64,000 nucleotides of DNA from Cytophagaceae bacterium (GCA_027491195.1 JAIXWQ010000009.1:124001-188000), one strand, 5' to 3'; shown: positions 26,265 to 35,831, numbered from the stretch's first letter. Translations and numbers: made by a program. Notes: generated by a model from the letters alone, not told the origin.

Positions 26265-27323
26265 TTAATCCTTCACACATCTAAATCCCGTATGCTGCAA
26301 GCCAGAGTCTGGGCTTGATTTCATTCTGGCAGCATTTCGGTAACTAGCACAATAGCTATCATTGCACAGGAATGATCCTCCTCGCATGACGCGTTTGGGA
26401 ACTTGGGGCTCATCGGGGTCATAGCTTTTTGAGGGGCCTTGGGGATTTAGGCGAGGACTTTGCTTGTAATAATCTGATCGATACCAATCTGCACACCACT
26501 CCCACACATTTCCAGCCATGTCGTAAAGTCCATATCCATTCGGTTGAAAGGACTTTACAGGTGCCGTTGTTGACTTATAGCCATCTAGGGCGAGATCCTC
26601 CTGAGGGAAATTTCCCTGAAAACTATTGGCTTTAAAGGGGGCGACATTGACTGATGCCGAGCCCCAGGGATAGCGCTCATTTTTTAACCCTCCTCTGCTA
26701 GCCCATTCCCATTCTGCTTCCGTGGGTAGTCGCTTCCCCGCCCAATTTGCGTAGGCCAAGGCATCATCATAGGAAACATGTACCACCGGGTGATTGTCCT
26801 TTCCTTGGATACTTGATCCTGGACCTTGAGGATGCTTCCAATCAGCCCCTCGCCTAAATTCCCACCATTGGGAATAATCATTCAGGTTAACGGGACCTGT
26901 CGTAGGCACAAAAACCAAGGAACTTGGGGAAAGTAAGGAATCAGCCGGTTTAGGTGTTCCTGCAGGCAATTGCTTTGACATTTCTACCCAATCTATGGCC
27001 TTTTCGGCCGTCGTAACATATCCAGTAGCCTGCACAAATTTGGCAAAATCAGCATTTGTAACTTCCGTTTCATCCATGTAAAATCCTTTTAACTGAACAG
27101 GGTGTATTGGATATTCATCCGCCCTTCCTTGATCATCGTGGGAACCCATCATAAAAGAGCCGGCAGGAATTCGTTTCATTCCCAGGTAAGAAGAGCTTGT
27201 CTTTTTTTGCTTAGAGCCGGGCTGTACTTTGTATCGACTAGGCATAGGGACATGACAAGTAGGTACCTTTTGCTGACCAAGCAAGAGAAAGCAGGGCAAA
27301 AAGAAAATGAGCAAACACTTCAT
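26265..27323 (-). CDS. formylglycine-generating enzyme (SUMF1 family), exported
   Basis: 352 residues with a signal sequence (CLLIFFLPCFLLLG). The FGE fold runs from MKRIPAGSFMMGS through LPTEAEWEWASRGG and NVWEWCADW to RGGSFLCNDSYC. Cys320 and Cys325 have the 5-residue spacing of the copper-binding catalytic cysteines of human FGE (336/341), so it is likely a true sulfatase-maturing enzyme and not just a structural relative. It is divergent from a Cys-type sulfatase gene across 73 bp, its probable substrate. Confidence 0.9.
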   Translation of the reverse strand: MKCLLIFFLPCFLLLGQQKVPTCHVPMPSRYKVQPGSKQKKTSSSYLGMKRIPAGSFMMGSHDDQGRADEYPIHPVQLKGFYMDETEVTNADFAKFVQATGYVTTAEKAIDWVEMSKQLPAGTPKPADSLLSPSSLVFVPTTGPVNLNDYSQWWEFRRGADWKHPQGPGSSIQGKDNHPVVHVSYDDALAYANWAGKRLPTEAEWEWASRGGLKNERYPWGSASVNVAPFKANSFQGNFPQEDLALDGYKSTTAPVKSFQPNGYGLYDMAGNVWEWCADWYRSDYYKQSPRLNPQGPSKSYDPDEPQVPKRVMRGGSFLCNDSYCASYRNAARMKSSPDSGLQHTGFRCVKD

Positions 27324-27396
27324 TTATATCTTATACATTACGAATGTCAACAAATTTATATAAATTTAATCTGTTTAAGCAAAACCTATTGATCAC

Positions 27397-29055
27397 ATGA
27401 AGAAGACTATATTTTACTTTTTGTTAGGATCCCTTTTGTTGCCTTCGACTATCCTCTTTAGTCAGACCAAACAGCCAAGCCGTCCCAATATCATCTTCAT
27501 CATGTCAGATGACCATGCCTATCAGGCCATTTCAGCTTATGACAAGCGACTTATTTCAACTCCTAATATTGATAAAATCGCTAAAAATGGCGTATTATTT
27601 ACAAATGCTAGTGTAACAAATTCCATTTGTGCTCCTAGTAGAGCCACTATTTTAACAGGGAAACATTCCCACCTAAATGGGAAAGTGGATAATCATTTTA
27701 GCTTTGATACAAGCAATGTTACCTTTCCGCAGCTGCTTCAAAAAGGAGGATATCAAACGGCGATGTTTGGCAAACTTCATTTTGGAAATAGCCCAAAAGG
27801 CTTTGATCAATTTAAAATATTACCAGATCAGGGAAACTATTATAACCCTGATTTTATCACAAAAAAAGAAGGGAAAATAAACGTTACGGGCTATGTAACC
27901 GATATTATCACAGACATGACAATCGATTGGTTACAAAAGGAGCGTGATCCCGCAAAACCTTTTATGCTCATGTATTTGCACAAAGCGCCCCACCGTTCCT
28001 GGTTAATGGCTGAACGGCATTTGAAGGAAATGACTTCTACTGCCTTCCCTGAACCACCTACGTTATTTGATGATTATACTGGCCGGACAGGCGCTGTCAA
28101 AGAGGCGGAAATGAATATTTTAAAACATATGTCCTGGTCAGGAGATAACAAGATCTATCCCCAAACGATGGATTCGCTACATATTCCAGAAATAGGTTTT
28201 GACAAAAGACGTTTTGAGGCTGAAATGGGTCGATTAAACCCTACCCAAAAAACGCATTTTAATGCCGTTTATGACCTAATCAATGCGGAATTCAGTAAGG
28301 CGTATCCGCGCATGACGGATCAAGATAAAATGCGCTGGAAATACCAACGCTACATGCAAGACTATTTAGGCACCATTAAGGCTGTCGATGAAAATGTGGG
28401 TCGCCTTTTAGATTATTTAGAAGCAAATCATTTATTAGAAAACACGTTGATCGTTTACACGTCAGACCAAGGATTTTACTTAGGTGAACATGGTTGGTTT
28501 GATAAACGCTTTATTTATGATGAGTCATTCAAGACTCCTTTACTCGTATCTTGGCCCAATCAAGTTAAAGCTGGTCAAAAATCGGATGCTTTGGTCCAAA
28601 ACCTGGACTTTGCACAAACCTTTTTAGAGGCAGCGGGAATTCAGGCTCCAGCAGACATGCAGGGCCAAAGTTTGCTCCCTTTGTTAAAGAACCAGCCTTG
28701 GGAAAGAGATGCGGTATATTATCATTACTATGAATACCCGGCGGAACACATGGTTAATCGCCATTATGCCGTGATTACTAAAAAATACAAGCTCATCCAT
28801 TACTATTTTAAAGAGGATGTTTGGGAACTTATTGATCGGGAAAAAGACCCCATGGAGTTAAAAAATGTATACCATGACCCGGCCTATTCAGCAATCAAAA
28901 AGACCTTACACAAACAATTAGCTGAATTGCGCGTGAAGTACAAGGACAATTCCGCCCTGAGTCAAAATTACATAGACCGTTTCTTGAAGGATGCTTCAGA
29001 AGGCAAAGTATTCGGGGTGCCTAAAGAGAAGGCTTTACAAATGATGAAGAAATAA
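27397..29055 (+). CDS. arylsulfatase-type sulfatase (Cys-type, S1 family)
   Basis: 552 residues with a signal peptide (cleavage near STILFSQ). Active-site motif C78-A-P-S-R, where Cys78 is converted to formylglycine; metal ligands Asp38/Asp39 in IIFIMSDDHA and a later pair in VYTSDQG. The organisation resembles S1 sulfatases that remove sulfate from polysaccharides. The divergent formylglycine-generating enzyme should mature it. No other polysaccharide-utilisation genes are next to it, so the substrate cannot be named. Confidence 0.92.
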   Translation: MKKTIFYFLLGSLLLPSTILFSQTKQPSRPNIIFIMSDDHAYQAISAYDKRLISTPNIDKIAKNGVLFTNASVTNSICAPSRATILTGKHSHLNGKVDNHFSFDTSNVTFPQLLQKGGYQTAMFGKLHFGNSPKGFDQFKILPDQGNYYNPDFITKKEGKINVTGYVTDIITDMTIDWLQKERDPAKPFMLMYLHKAPHRSWLMAERHLKEMTSTAFPEPPTLFDDYTGRTGAVKEAEMNILKHMSWSGDNKIYPQTMDSLHIPEIGFDKRRFEAEMGRLNPTQKTHFNAVYDLINAEFSKAYPRMTDQDKMRWKYQRYMQDYLGTIKAVDENVGRLLDYLEANHLLENTLIVYTSDQGFYLGEHGWFDKRFIYDESFKTPLLVSWPNQVKAGQKSDALVQNLDFAQTFLEAAGIQAPADMQGQSLLPLLKNQPWERDAVYYHYYEYPAEHMVNRHYAVITKKYKLIHYYFKEDVWELIDREKDPMELKNVYHDPAYSAIKKTLHKQLAELRVKYKDNSALSQNYIDRFLKDASEGKVFGVPKEKALQMMKK

Positions 29056-29071
29056 TTCAATGATTAAGTAG

Positions 29072-29090
29072 GTGGCAATTCCTGCCATTT
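29072..29090 (-). repeat. degenerate copy of the cassette repeat (R7)
   Basis: TAAGTAGGTGGCAATTCCTGCC resembles (in parts) the TAGGTGGAATGYTGCAGCC end of the repeats at 40115 and 42801. No hairpin is left. It lies just after the DinB gene stop, where a repeat would be expected. Confidence 0.35.
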
Positions 29091-29102
29091 TACAAGAAGG
29101 AC

Positions 29103-29534
29103 TTATCCTCTTTTTAACGCAAGGCCTATTTGTCCTGCATGATAGGAGTTATGGTATAGAATATGGGAAAACAACCTCGCTTTTGTGACTGCCCCGAAAA
29201 AAGGGGTTTCTATTATATCTGACCACCCCGAAATAGGAGTTGTTTCTATAATCTCTTCCAGCATTTTAAATCCTTCATCAATTAGCTTTTTGCTTTCCTC
29301 AAAATCATTCCCCTGTCCCTCATCCTGCTTACCAAGGGTAGTATTTTGAACCTCACTAGGTTTACCAAAAAAATAACCAAACATAAGCATGGTCTCTCCA
29401 ATATGCCGATAAATGAACCCAACAGATGAGGTATTTTCATTTAAAGATTTCGAAATATTCTCGCTGCTTACCCTATTCAATGAAAAACTACAAGAAAGAA
29501 TATTTTGTGCCAAAAGGTCTCTGAATATTTCCAT
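29103..29534 (-). CDS. DinB family protein
   Basis: 143 residues from the ATG at 29534 (MEIFRDLLAQN); a TTG 39 bp upstream is less likely. Four-helix DinB fold with metal-type His: YRHIGETMLMFGYF and, near the end, LFSHILYHNSYHAGQIG, the H-x3-H-type motif. DinB proteins are often thiol transferases (bacillithiol/glutathione-like S-transferases) or detoxification proteins. It stands alone between two repeat copies (29072 and 29645), like the small genes at 40-43 kb. Confidence 0.8.
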   Translation of the reverse strand: MEIFRDLLAQNILSCSFSLNRVSSENISKSLNENTSSVGFIYRHIGETMLMFGYFFGKPSEVQNTTLGKQDEGQGNDFEESKKLIDEGFKMLEEIIETTPISGWSDIIETPFFGAVTKARLFSHILYHNSYHAGQIGLALKRG

Positions 29535-29644
29535 TTTGATTAATTCCAAGGTTAATTCTTGTACAATAAACAACCCTAAGTTAATTTCATTTATTTATTG
29601 ACCAAAGAAAATCGAAGTCTTTAATAAAGATGAACTCCCTGACT

Positions 29645-29712
29645 GACAACAAAAAAGCCGATCATTTTTGATCAGCTTACCCCCTCTCCTGGATTAGAAT
29701 TAGGGTCCCAGA
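29645..29712 (-). repeat. cassette repeat R6: terminator hairpin plus tRNA 3'-end relic
   Basis: On the minus strand, a T-arm-like sequence (CCTAA-TTCTAAT-CCAGG) and AGAGGGGG, matching the tRNA-Asn 3' end at 47473 in layout, is followed by hairpin AGCTGATCA/TGATCGGCT and TTTTTTGTTG. Serves as a terminator for the catabolic genes upstream on the minus strand. Confidence 0.7.
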
Positions 29713-29732
29713 CATTAAAATATGTGATCTGT

Positions 29733-30593
29733 TTAATAAATATAAAATCCCTTACCCACTTTCTTGCCCCACTCCCCTTTCTCGAATTTCTCCACGATCG
29801 TAGGTGAAGGTTTATCTGCTTCATCTCCAGAAGATTGGTATTTTTCCATGCCCACATGATAGGCCAGGTCGATCCCAGTCAAATCCAACAATTGGAACGG
29901 TCCCATCGGGTAGCCCAAGCCTTTCATGACCGCCTGATCGATATCTTCTACCGAAGCAACGCCTGAATCTAAAAGATTTAATGCTTCCTTTCGGGTGGCT
30001 TGTAACATACGATTAACCACAAAACCGTAAATCTCTTTTTGAAGAACAATAGGCGTCTTTCCCATTTGGATTGAAACCGCTTCTAAAAGCTCTACCGTTT
30101 CCGCGGATACGTGTGGTCCTTTCACAATCTCCACTAAATTCATCACGAGCGCCGGATTGAAAAAGTGCATGTTGACGACCTTATCTGGGCGATTCGTGGC
30201 CGAGGCGATTTGGGAACTGACGATATAGGAACTATTCGTGGCTAAAATGGTATGTGGCGGACAAAGGGCGTCTAATTCACTAAACAAGGCCCTTTTAACC
30301 TCTAATTTTTCGATGATGGCTTCAATAATTAAATCGGCCTGCTGTACGGCTGCAGTCAAAGACGTTTCAAAACGCAATCCCGCCTTCGTTTTAGTCACCT
30401 CCTGCTCGCTCATGCGCCCTTTACTAATTCGCCCAGCTAAATAGGTATCGGCAAAGTCGCTAGCGCGCTGCAAGGCGTCTGGATTTTGGTCAGTACAAAT
30501 CACTTGAAAACCAGCTATCGCAGCCGAAATAGCAATTTGATGACCCATATTTCCGGCACCGATTACCGTGATGTGGCGTATTTCCTTAGTCAT
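29733..30593 (-). CDS. 3-hydroxyacyl-CoA dehydrogenase
   Basis: 286 residues from the ATG at 30593 (MTKEIRHITVIGAGNMGHQI), 1 nt after the stop of the transporter gene. NAD-binding GAGNMG at residues 10-15; MHFFNPALVMNLVEIV carries the catalytic His and Glu environment; C-terminal helical dimerisation domain with GLGYPMGPFQLLDLTG. Length fits short-chain 3-hydroxybutyryl-CoA-type enzymes. In context it oxidises a 3-hydroxyacyl-CoA made by the hydratase at 33004. Last gene of the minus-strand operon. Confidence 0.92.
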   Translation of the reverse strand: MTKEIRHITVIGAGNMGHQIAISAAIAGFQVICTDQNPDALQRASDFADTYLAGRISKGRMSEQEVTKTKAGLRFETSLTAAVQQADLIIEAIIEKLEVKRALFSELDALCPPHTILATNSSYIVSSQIASATNRPDKVVNMHFFNPALVMNLVEIVKGPHVSAETVELLEAVSIQMGKTPIVLQKEIYGFVVNRMLQATRKEALNLLDSGVASVEDIDQAVMKGLGYPMGPFQLLDLTGIDLAYHVGMEKYQSSGDEADKPSPTIVEKFEKGEWGKKVGKGFYIY

Positions 30594-30594
30594 A

Positions 30595-31689
30595 TTAAGC
30601 TGCTTTTGAAGGTGAATCTGTAGGGCGGTTGCGCCACCAATTCGCAAGCAATGACCCTGAAATAGTCATCCAAGGCACAGAGATGGCTGAAGCCAGGCCA
30701 ACGGTGGCAATTTTTCCCATTTGTAGGGCAATACCGGAAGACAAGCCTCCATTTTGCAAGCCCACTTCTAAAGAAATAGTTCTGCAGGTTTGCTCGCTTA
30801 AGCCCGCTAATCGGCCACTCCAATAGCCCAATAAATAGCCGATGGAATGGTGAATTATGGACGCTAAAAACAAAAAAGGTCCTATTTTCAATAAGGCGTC
30901 GCGGCCAGATGAAACAATGACAACAAGCATCATAAAGACGCCAACCATCGAAATGGTAGGCATAATTTTCTTCAACACCTGCAATTTTGCCTTAAATAGG
31001 CTATTCAATACGAGACCCAAAATGATGGGTAAAATGATCATTTCGCCCACGTGAAGCATCATCTTTAAGAAGTCAACTTCGACATATTTTCCCGCCAATA
31101 ATTTCATGAGCAAAGGGGTCATGACCGGCGCCATCAACGTCGAAATCGTACCGATCGTTATGGATAAGGGCACATTGGCTTTCGCAATAAAAGCCAATAC
31201 ATTCGAAGTAACACCACTCGGAACGGATCCAATGAGGATGATCCCAGCTGCTATTTCAGATGGAAATCCAAAGGTAGTGGCAAGTGTAACTGCGACCAAG
31301 GGCATGATGGTGAAATGGCTGATTAGGCCGATAATCACGGCTTTTGGCATTTTTAAAACCCCCTCAAAATCCTTCACACTCATCTCAGTTCCCATGGTAA
31401 ACATGATCAACTGGATCAATGGAACAATCAAAGAAGAGAACTTGAAATCACCCAGGTGGATGAAATACTGTGGATAAAATATCCCCAAAACCACTGCCCC
31501 CACCAGACACAGCGTAAAAACATGCTGTTTCAAACGTCGATCTATAAAACCGACCAGCACTAAACTAAAAAGTGCGCCCAACAGAAATACGCCCGAATTT
31601 AAAAAACCTGCAGACCCAAGTCCTTGATAAAAAAACGCCAGAAGCAAAAGCAAACTGAGCGCATAAAGTACTTTGGGCAGGTTTTTCAT
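30595..31689 (-). CDS. bile acid:sodium symporter (BASS) family transporter
   Basis: 364 residues with about ten transmembrane helices; the conserved SGVTSNVLAF and GLQNGGLSSG segments correspond to the crossing-helix substrate region. BASS proteins carry bile acids, keto acids, pantoate and other organic anions with Na+. In this cluster it likely imports the acid that the CoA-transferase at 33836 activates. It is 3 bp after the IclR regulator gene. Confidence 0.88.
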   Translation of the reverse strand: MKNLPKVLYALSLLLLLAFFYQGLGSAGFLNSGVFLLGALFSLVLVGFIDRRLKQHVFTLCLVGAVVLGIFYPQYFIHLGDFKFSSLIVPLIQLIMFTMGTEMSVKDFEGVLKMPKAVIIGLISHFTIMPLVAVTLATTFGFPSEIAAGIILIGSVPSGVTSNVLAFIAKANVPLSITIGTISTLMAPVMTPLLMKLLAGKYVEVDFLKMMLHVGEMIILPIILGLVLNSLFKAKLQVLKKIMPTISMVGVFMMLVVIVSSGRDALLKIGPFLFLASIIHHSIGYLLGYWSGRLAGLSEQTCRTISLEVGLQNGGLSSGIALQMGKIATVGLASAISVPWMTISGSLLANWWRNRPTDSPSKAA

Positions 31690-31692
31690 GAT

Positions 31693-32472
31693 TTAGAGGT
31701 TTAGCGATATTCGGTTCGAAATCAAAAGTGATGCCTCCGCAAGTTTCTCCCGCACAGCGTCGATTCCCATTTGCGCTTCATCATCGATGCGAGCAAGCAT
31801 AGGAACCGTCAGCGCAGCAATCGCGTTAGCGTGTTGATCAAAAATAGGATAGGAAATCGCTTGCAAGCCTGCATACTGATTGCTTTTAATCGAAGCATAT
31901 CCTTGCTTCAAGACTTTTTCTATTTCCTTTTTAAAGTTTTTAATGCGCTCTGGGGACTCATCTGCTAAACTTTCCTCCATCCGCATTGTCCGAATGGCCG
32001 GGTCTTGCAAAGCCACTAAAACATAGCCAGAGGCGGAAGGCCCCACTTTCAATTCAGCTCCTACCCGCGTCATAAATCCGACCCCGTTCGGAGGTTGAAT
32101 GGCGGCGATAACAGTTTGGACTCCTGTATTATACACTCGCAAATCGCACGGAAAAAGTGTGTCCGAAGATAATTTTTCCATCACCGGAAGGGATTCACTT
32201 AACAAGCGATAGGTGGGCGGATGAAAATGTGATAATTGAAATAATTTCGAAGTAAGTGCGTACTTGTTCGATTGATTCGAAATATAATTTCGCGCCACTA
32301 AACAGGTCAACATCCGGTAGATTTCGTTCAAATTCCGACCCAGACTTCCCGCAATTTCTTGTTGGCTTAAACCCGACTCACTCTTAGACAAAAGCTCTAA
32401 AATATCGAGACCTTTGTCTAAAGCGGGCGCAGAATAACCGCTACTACTTTTCTCACTTACTTCGTTTTTCAT
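31693..32472 (-). CDS. IclR family transcriptional regulator
   Basis: 259 residues. Winged HTH in the N-terminal 85 residues (LSQQEIAGSLGRNLNEIYRML), followed by the GAF-like effector domain (GYVLVALQDPAIR, ISYPIFDQHANAIAALTVP). IclR regulators commonly control catabolic operons in response to the substrate or a CoA-free acid intermediate. It is surrounded by the genes it probably controls; the divergent promoter at 32895-33003 is the likely target. Confidence 0.9.
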   Translation of the reverse strand: MKNEVSEKSSSGYSAPALDKGLDILELLSKSESGLSQQEIAGSLGRNLNEIYRMLTCLVARNYISNQSNKYALTSKLFQLSHFHPPTYRLLSESLPVMEKLSSDTLFPCDLRVYNTGVQTVIAAIQPPNGVGFMTRVGAELKVGPSASGYVLVALQDPAIRTMRMEESLADESPERIKNFKKEIEKVLKQGYASIKSNQYAGLQAISYPIFDQHANAIAALTVPMLARIDDEAQMGIDAVREKLAEASLLISNRISLNL

Positions 32473-32477
32473 GGAGT

Positions 32478-32894
32478 TTACATTCCGATTTGGTGGACTT
32501 CAATAATATTGCCATCGGGATCATGAAAAAATATTTGATACCAGCCGGCTAGAGCCCACTTGCCATAATCAGCATAGGGGATCTCTTTTTCTTCTAATCT
32601 TTTCTTGAAGCTTTCAATATCATCCGTGCGAAAACAAAAGTGACCGCGCTCTAAAGGGTTAATAAAGTGCTTCATTTCAAAGCCTAAATTTACATCCTTT
32701 TTCGTGATATGAAATTCTACTTCGCCGTCTGTTAAAAAATCAACAACCCCGTCAAAGCGATCTTCTGTATCCTCGCCCACTAAATTATGCTCCTCATCCT
32801 GAAGACGAGATAAGTTGAAAACCGACTGATAAAACTCCGATGTTCGTGCTACATTCTCCGTGCACAAATTCATGTGGTGGTATTTAAATTTCAT
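32478..32894 (-). CDS. VOC family protein
   Basis: 138 residues; first in the minus-strand operon, 5 bp before the IclR gene. Two beta-alpha-beta-beta-beta modules: HHMNLCTENVARTSEFYQSV with metal His, then HFCFRTDDIESFKKRL and IFFHDPDGNIIEVHQ (His/Glu). Looks like a glyoxalase or extradiol-type VOC enzyme with complete metal ligands. Could be a lyase, epimerase or dioxygenase of the pathway; not decidable here. Confidence 0.78.
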   Translation of the reverse strand: MKFKYHHMNLCTENVARTSEFYQSVFNLSRLQDEEHNLVGEDTEDRFDGVVDFLTDGEVEFHITKKDVNLGFEMKHFINPLERGHFCFRTDDIESFKKRLEEKEIPYADYGKWALAGWYQIFFHDPDGNIIEVHQIGM

Positions 32895-33003
32895 AGGAAT
32901 TACATTTTTGTTTTTTGCAAATATAAAATTAGAATTTTATATATAAAAAATATAGTTTAAATTTGGGGCAGATTATTTTAAAATCGTGCTTAACGTGCCT
33001 TAT

Positions 33004-33831
33004 ATGGAACATAACGAACGAATCATCTCAGAGGAAGTATGCAGCCTTTCCGCCGTAAGGAAAGTTGCTTCGATGCTTGACTTAGTACCATCTGATTTCA
33101 TAAAGGGCGATTTATTGCCACGAGGCTGGCATTTTTTCCTTTTATCAGGAAATGTTCCTCGATCTGAAATCCGTTCCGATGGTTTTCCTGGGTTTGGGGT
33201 TCCCATCCCCGATTTAGGGCTACCACGTTTAGTATTAGGAGGGCGGACAGTTGAGTTCTTGGGAGATATTCGCATTGGTGAGACACTGGAACGCACCAGT
33301 TACGTGGCTTCCATAGCAGAAAAAGAAAGTGCAGCGGGTCGTATGGCTTTTGTCAAAATTCAACACGAGTTACGTAATCAGCAGTCCGAACTTTTGCTTA
33401 ATGAAGTCCAAACCTTCATCTTATTAGAGGCTAGCCAAGGTAAGCCCGTTCTTCCCGCAGGTACGCCAATAAGTCAAGAAGCACAAGCGAAAAAATCGTT
33501 GACGCCGGACGAATTACAATTATTTCAATACTCTGCCTTGGGCTTTAATTCCCACAAAATCCACCTCGATCGTACGTATACACAAGCGGTAGAAGGCTAT
33601 CCGAATTTATTGGTTAACGGAGGACTTGCCTCCTTATATGTGACGGAATTTTTACGCACGCAATGCGGGTTAAAGCTAGCTGGGTTTCAAGCGAAACATA
33701 GCGCGCCACTCTTCTGTGACGATGAACTTACCCTGTTAGCAAATCCGGTGGACGCGCAAAATTGGGAGGTAAAGATTTGTAATGCACATCACGCCTTGGC
33801 TGTTTCTATCGAAGCCCGCGTAAACGCATAA
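33004..33831 (+). CDS. MaoC/FAS1-like acyl-CoA dehydratase (mesaconyl/itaconyl-CoA hydratase type)
   Basis: 275 residues from ATG 33004 (MEHNERIISE); a GTG 18 bp upstream is also in frame. Double hot-dog layout: LPRLVLGGRTVEFLGDIRIG in the first half and FNSHKIHLDRTYTQAVEGYP plus LVNGGLASLY in the second, as in HTD2/mesaconyl-CoA C4 hydratases. It adds water to an enoyl-CoA. TAAATTTG at 32958-32965 fits the -7 promoter box. First gene of the plus-strand catabolic operon. Confidence 0.82.
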   Translation: MEHNERIISEEVCSLSAVRKVASMLDLVPSDFIKGDLLPRGWHFFLLSGNVPRSEIRSDGFPGFGVPIPDLGLPRLVLGGRTVEFLGDIRIGETLERTSYVASIAEKESAAGRMAFVKIQHELRNQQSELLLNEVQTFILLEASQGKPVLPAGTPISQEAQAKKSLTPDELQLFQYSALGFNSHKIHLDRTYTQAVEGYPNLLVNGGLASLYVTEFLRTQCGLKLAGFQAKHSAPLFCDDELTLLANPVDAQNWEVKICNAHHALAVSIEARVNA

Positions 33832-33835
33832 TACT

Positions 33836-35038
33836 ATGTTTGAAGCACTAAAAGGAATAAAAATACTGGATTTGACCTCGGTGGTTGTGGGCCCCGTTGC
33901 TACCTGGCGCTTGAGCCAATACGGGGCAGACGTCATTAAAATCGAACATCCAAGTGGCGATTTGATGCGAGGTTTAGGAGGTAAGTCTCCATCCGGGGAA
34001 CATTCCGGGACTTACTTGCATTTAAACCGTGGCAAGCGCAATTTGTGCTTGGACTTGAAAAGCCCGCAGGCTCAATCCATCACAGATAAACTGATTGATT
34101 GGTGCGATGTCATCATTGCGAATATGCGCCCCGATGCGCTAGAACGTTTAGGTTTAGGACCAAAGGCCATTCAGTCCAAACATCCCGAAAAGATCTATTG
34201 CCTCATTACTGGCTATGGCACGGAAGGGCCCTATGCGGGTTTGCCTACCTACGACAGTGTCTTGCAAGGTGTTTCCGGCATTGCAGGTTTATCCCAATTG
34301 CGTGACGGGAAACCGGCCTATGTGCCCATGTTGATTTGCGACCATGTTGTAGGAGAAATTACCTCCGGCGCGATTATGGCCGCGATTATCGACCGTTTCA
34401 AAACAGGTAAAGGGGCTTTTGTGGAGGTACCCATGTTTGAAACCATGGCGACCTTTGTGTTGCAAGAACATTTGGCCCAAAAAAGTTTCGATCCAGCTGT
34501 GGGGCCTGTAGGAGATTTGCGCTTACTAAGCCCACATAACCAACCTGTCAAAACCAAAGACGGCTATATCTCCTTCACCATCAATACCGATCCGCAAGTC
34601 ACAGCATTTTTAAAGGCCACGGAACGCGCAGCCCTATTAACGGATCCGCGATTTCAAACCGTAGCCAGTCGGGCCGAGTTTGTTAGCGAGTGGTTTGAGG
34701 TGCGCGGTGCTCCTTTACTTAGTAAAACTACAGAGGAATGGCTGCTTGCATTAAGGGCCGTTGACATTCCTGCGATGCCTTGTCACACCATTGACACGCT
34801 CATAGAAGATCCGCATTTAACGCAAGTGCAATTAATGCATACTGAAATACATCCTGTGGAAGGGAAAACGGTGGTCATCCGATCGTCGATTAAACACAAT
34901 GGACACTACGCGCCGGTGAATTCCTTTGCTCAACCCAAAGGCCATGACACCCAAGCCATCTTAAGGGAACTCGGATATACTCCTTCCGAAATAACCCAGT
35001 TAATCAACTCAAAAGCAGCTTTTAGCTATGAAAAATAA
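33836..35038 (+). CDS. CaiB/BaiF (class III) CoA-transferase
   Basis: 400 residues. ILDLTSVVVGPVATWRLSQYGADVIKIEHP at the start (in parts LDLTSVVVGPVATW and GADVIKIEHP), RGKRNLCLDLK, and GLPTYDSVLQGVSGIAG with the catalytic Asp at about residue 141. It moves CoA between acids, so it would activate the imported acid, for example from succinyl-CoA. Spacing of 4 bp to the hydratase gene and an 11-bp overlap with the SDR gene show an operon. Confidence 0.92.
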   Translation: MFEALKGIKILDLTSVVVGPVATWRLSQYGADVIKIEHPSGDLMRGLGGKSPSGEHSGTYLHLNRGKRNLCLDLKSPQAQSITDKLIDWCDVIIANMRPDALERLGLGPKAIQSKHPEKIYCLITGYGTEGPYAGLPTYDSVLQGVSGIAGLSQLRDGKPAYVPMLICDHVVGEITSGAIMAAIIDRFKTGKGAFVEVPMFETMATFVLQEHLAQKSFDPAVGPVGDLRLLSPHNQPVKTKDGYISFTINTDPQVTAFLKATERAALLTDPRFQTVASRAEFVSEWFEVRGAPLLSKTTEEWLLALRAVDIPAMPCHTIDTLIEDPHLTQVQLMHTEIHPVEGKTVVIRSSIKHNGHYAPVNSFAQPKGHDTQAILRELGYTPSEITQLINSKAAFSYEK

Positions 35039-35819
35039 CGATTTCCGTTTATTGATTGACCACGTTTGCGTGATCGTAGGTGCCGCAAATCGGCGCAGCA
35101 TCGGCTACGCAACGGCCGAATTATTCGCCAGTCACGGCGCAAAAATCGCCATCTTGGATGTCGCGGTAAACGAATCAACACAGGAAGAATTAGCCTCGGC
35201 TTTAGCAGAATCCGCTGGTCATCCAGTTCCGCTCGTTTGCATTCCCTGCAATATTGTGGATCCTGCGGCTTGTGATCAGGCAATGGAACAGGTGATGACT
35301 CATTTTGGAGGTATTGATAGCCTGATCAACTGTGCAGGTGTCGTTCGTTCGGAGGGAATGCTCGATATTCCGAGCCAGGATTTGGCTTTTATGATTGATG
35401 TAAATTTAAAAGGTACGTTTCATACCTGCCAAAGCGCCCTAACACATTTTGCAAAACAAAAATCAGGACGCATCGTCAACCTAGCCTCCGTTGCGGCACA
35501 ACGGGGTGGTGGATTAGTAGGTGGAGCGCATTATGCTGCTTCGAAAGGTGGCGTATTAAGTTTAACGAAAGCGATTGCACGGGAATTTGGTCCACAAGGA
35601 ATCCGAGCAAATGCCATTTGTCCATCTATGACCGAAACAGGGATGTTAGATGGCAATGTAAATGACGAACAATTTCAGCAGGTCGTAGCGGGAATCCCGT
35701 TGCGAAGAGCTGGAAAACCACTTGATATTGCAAATGCTTGTCTATTCTTAGCGAGCGATTTATCCGCTTACATCACAGGACTTACTTTGGATGTAAACGG
35801 GGGAGGTCACATACATTAA
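35028..35819 (+). CDS. SDR family oxidoreductase
   Basis: 263 residues. NAD(P) motif VGAANRRSIGYATAE in place of TGxxxGxG, then NCAGV and the catalytic pair in HYAASKGG (Tyr near residue 168, Lys four later). C-terminal LASDLSAYITGLTLDVNGG is standard for the FabG-like classical SDR group. Likely oxidises a hydroxy-acid or hydroxyacyl-CoA of the same pathway. Overlaps the CoA-transferase gene by 11 bp. Confidence 0.9.
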   Translation: MKNNDFRLLIDHVCVIVGAANRRSIGYATAELFASHGAKIAILDVAVNESTQEELASALAESAGHPVPLVCIPCNIVDPAACDQAMEQVMTHFGGIDSLINCAGVVRSEGMLDIPSQDLAFMIDVNLKGTFHTCQSALTHFAKQKSGRIVNLASVAAQRGGGLVGGAHYAASKGGVLSLTKAIAREFGPQGIRANAICPSMTETGMLDGNVNDEQFQQVVAGIPLRRAGKPLDIANACLFLASDLSAYITGLTLDVNGGGHIH

Positions 35820-35831
35820 TTGAACAAAACG

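Noticed and set aside
29680-29712. A second functional tRNA gene at R6
   Set aside because: Only a degenerate T-arm and acceptor 3' side are present; there is no D-arm or anticodon arm.
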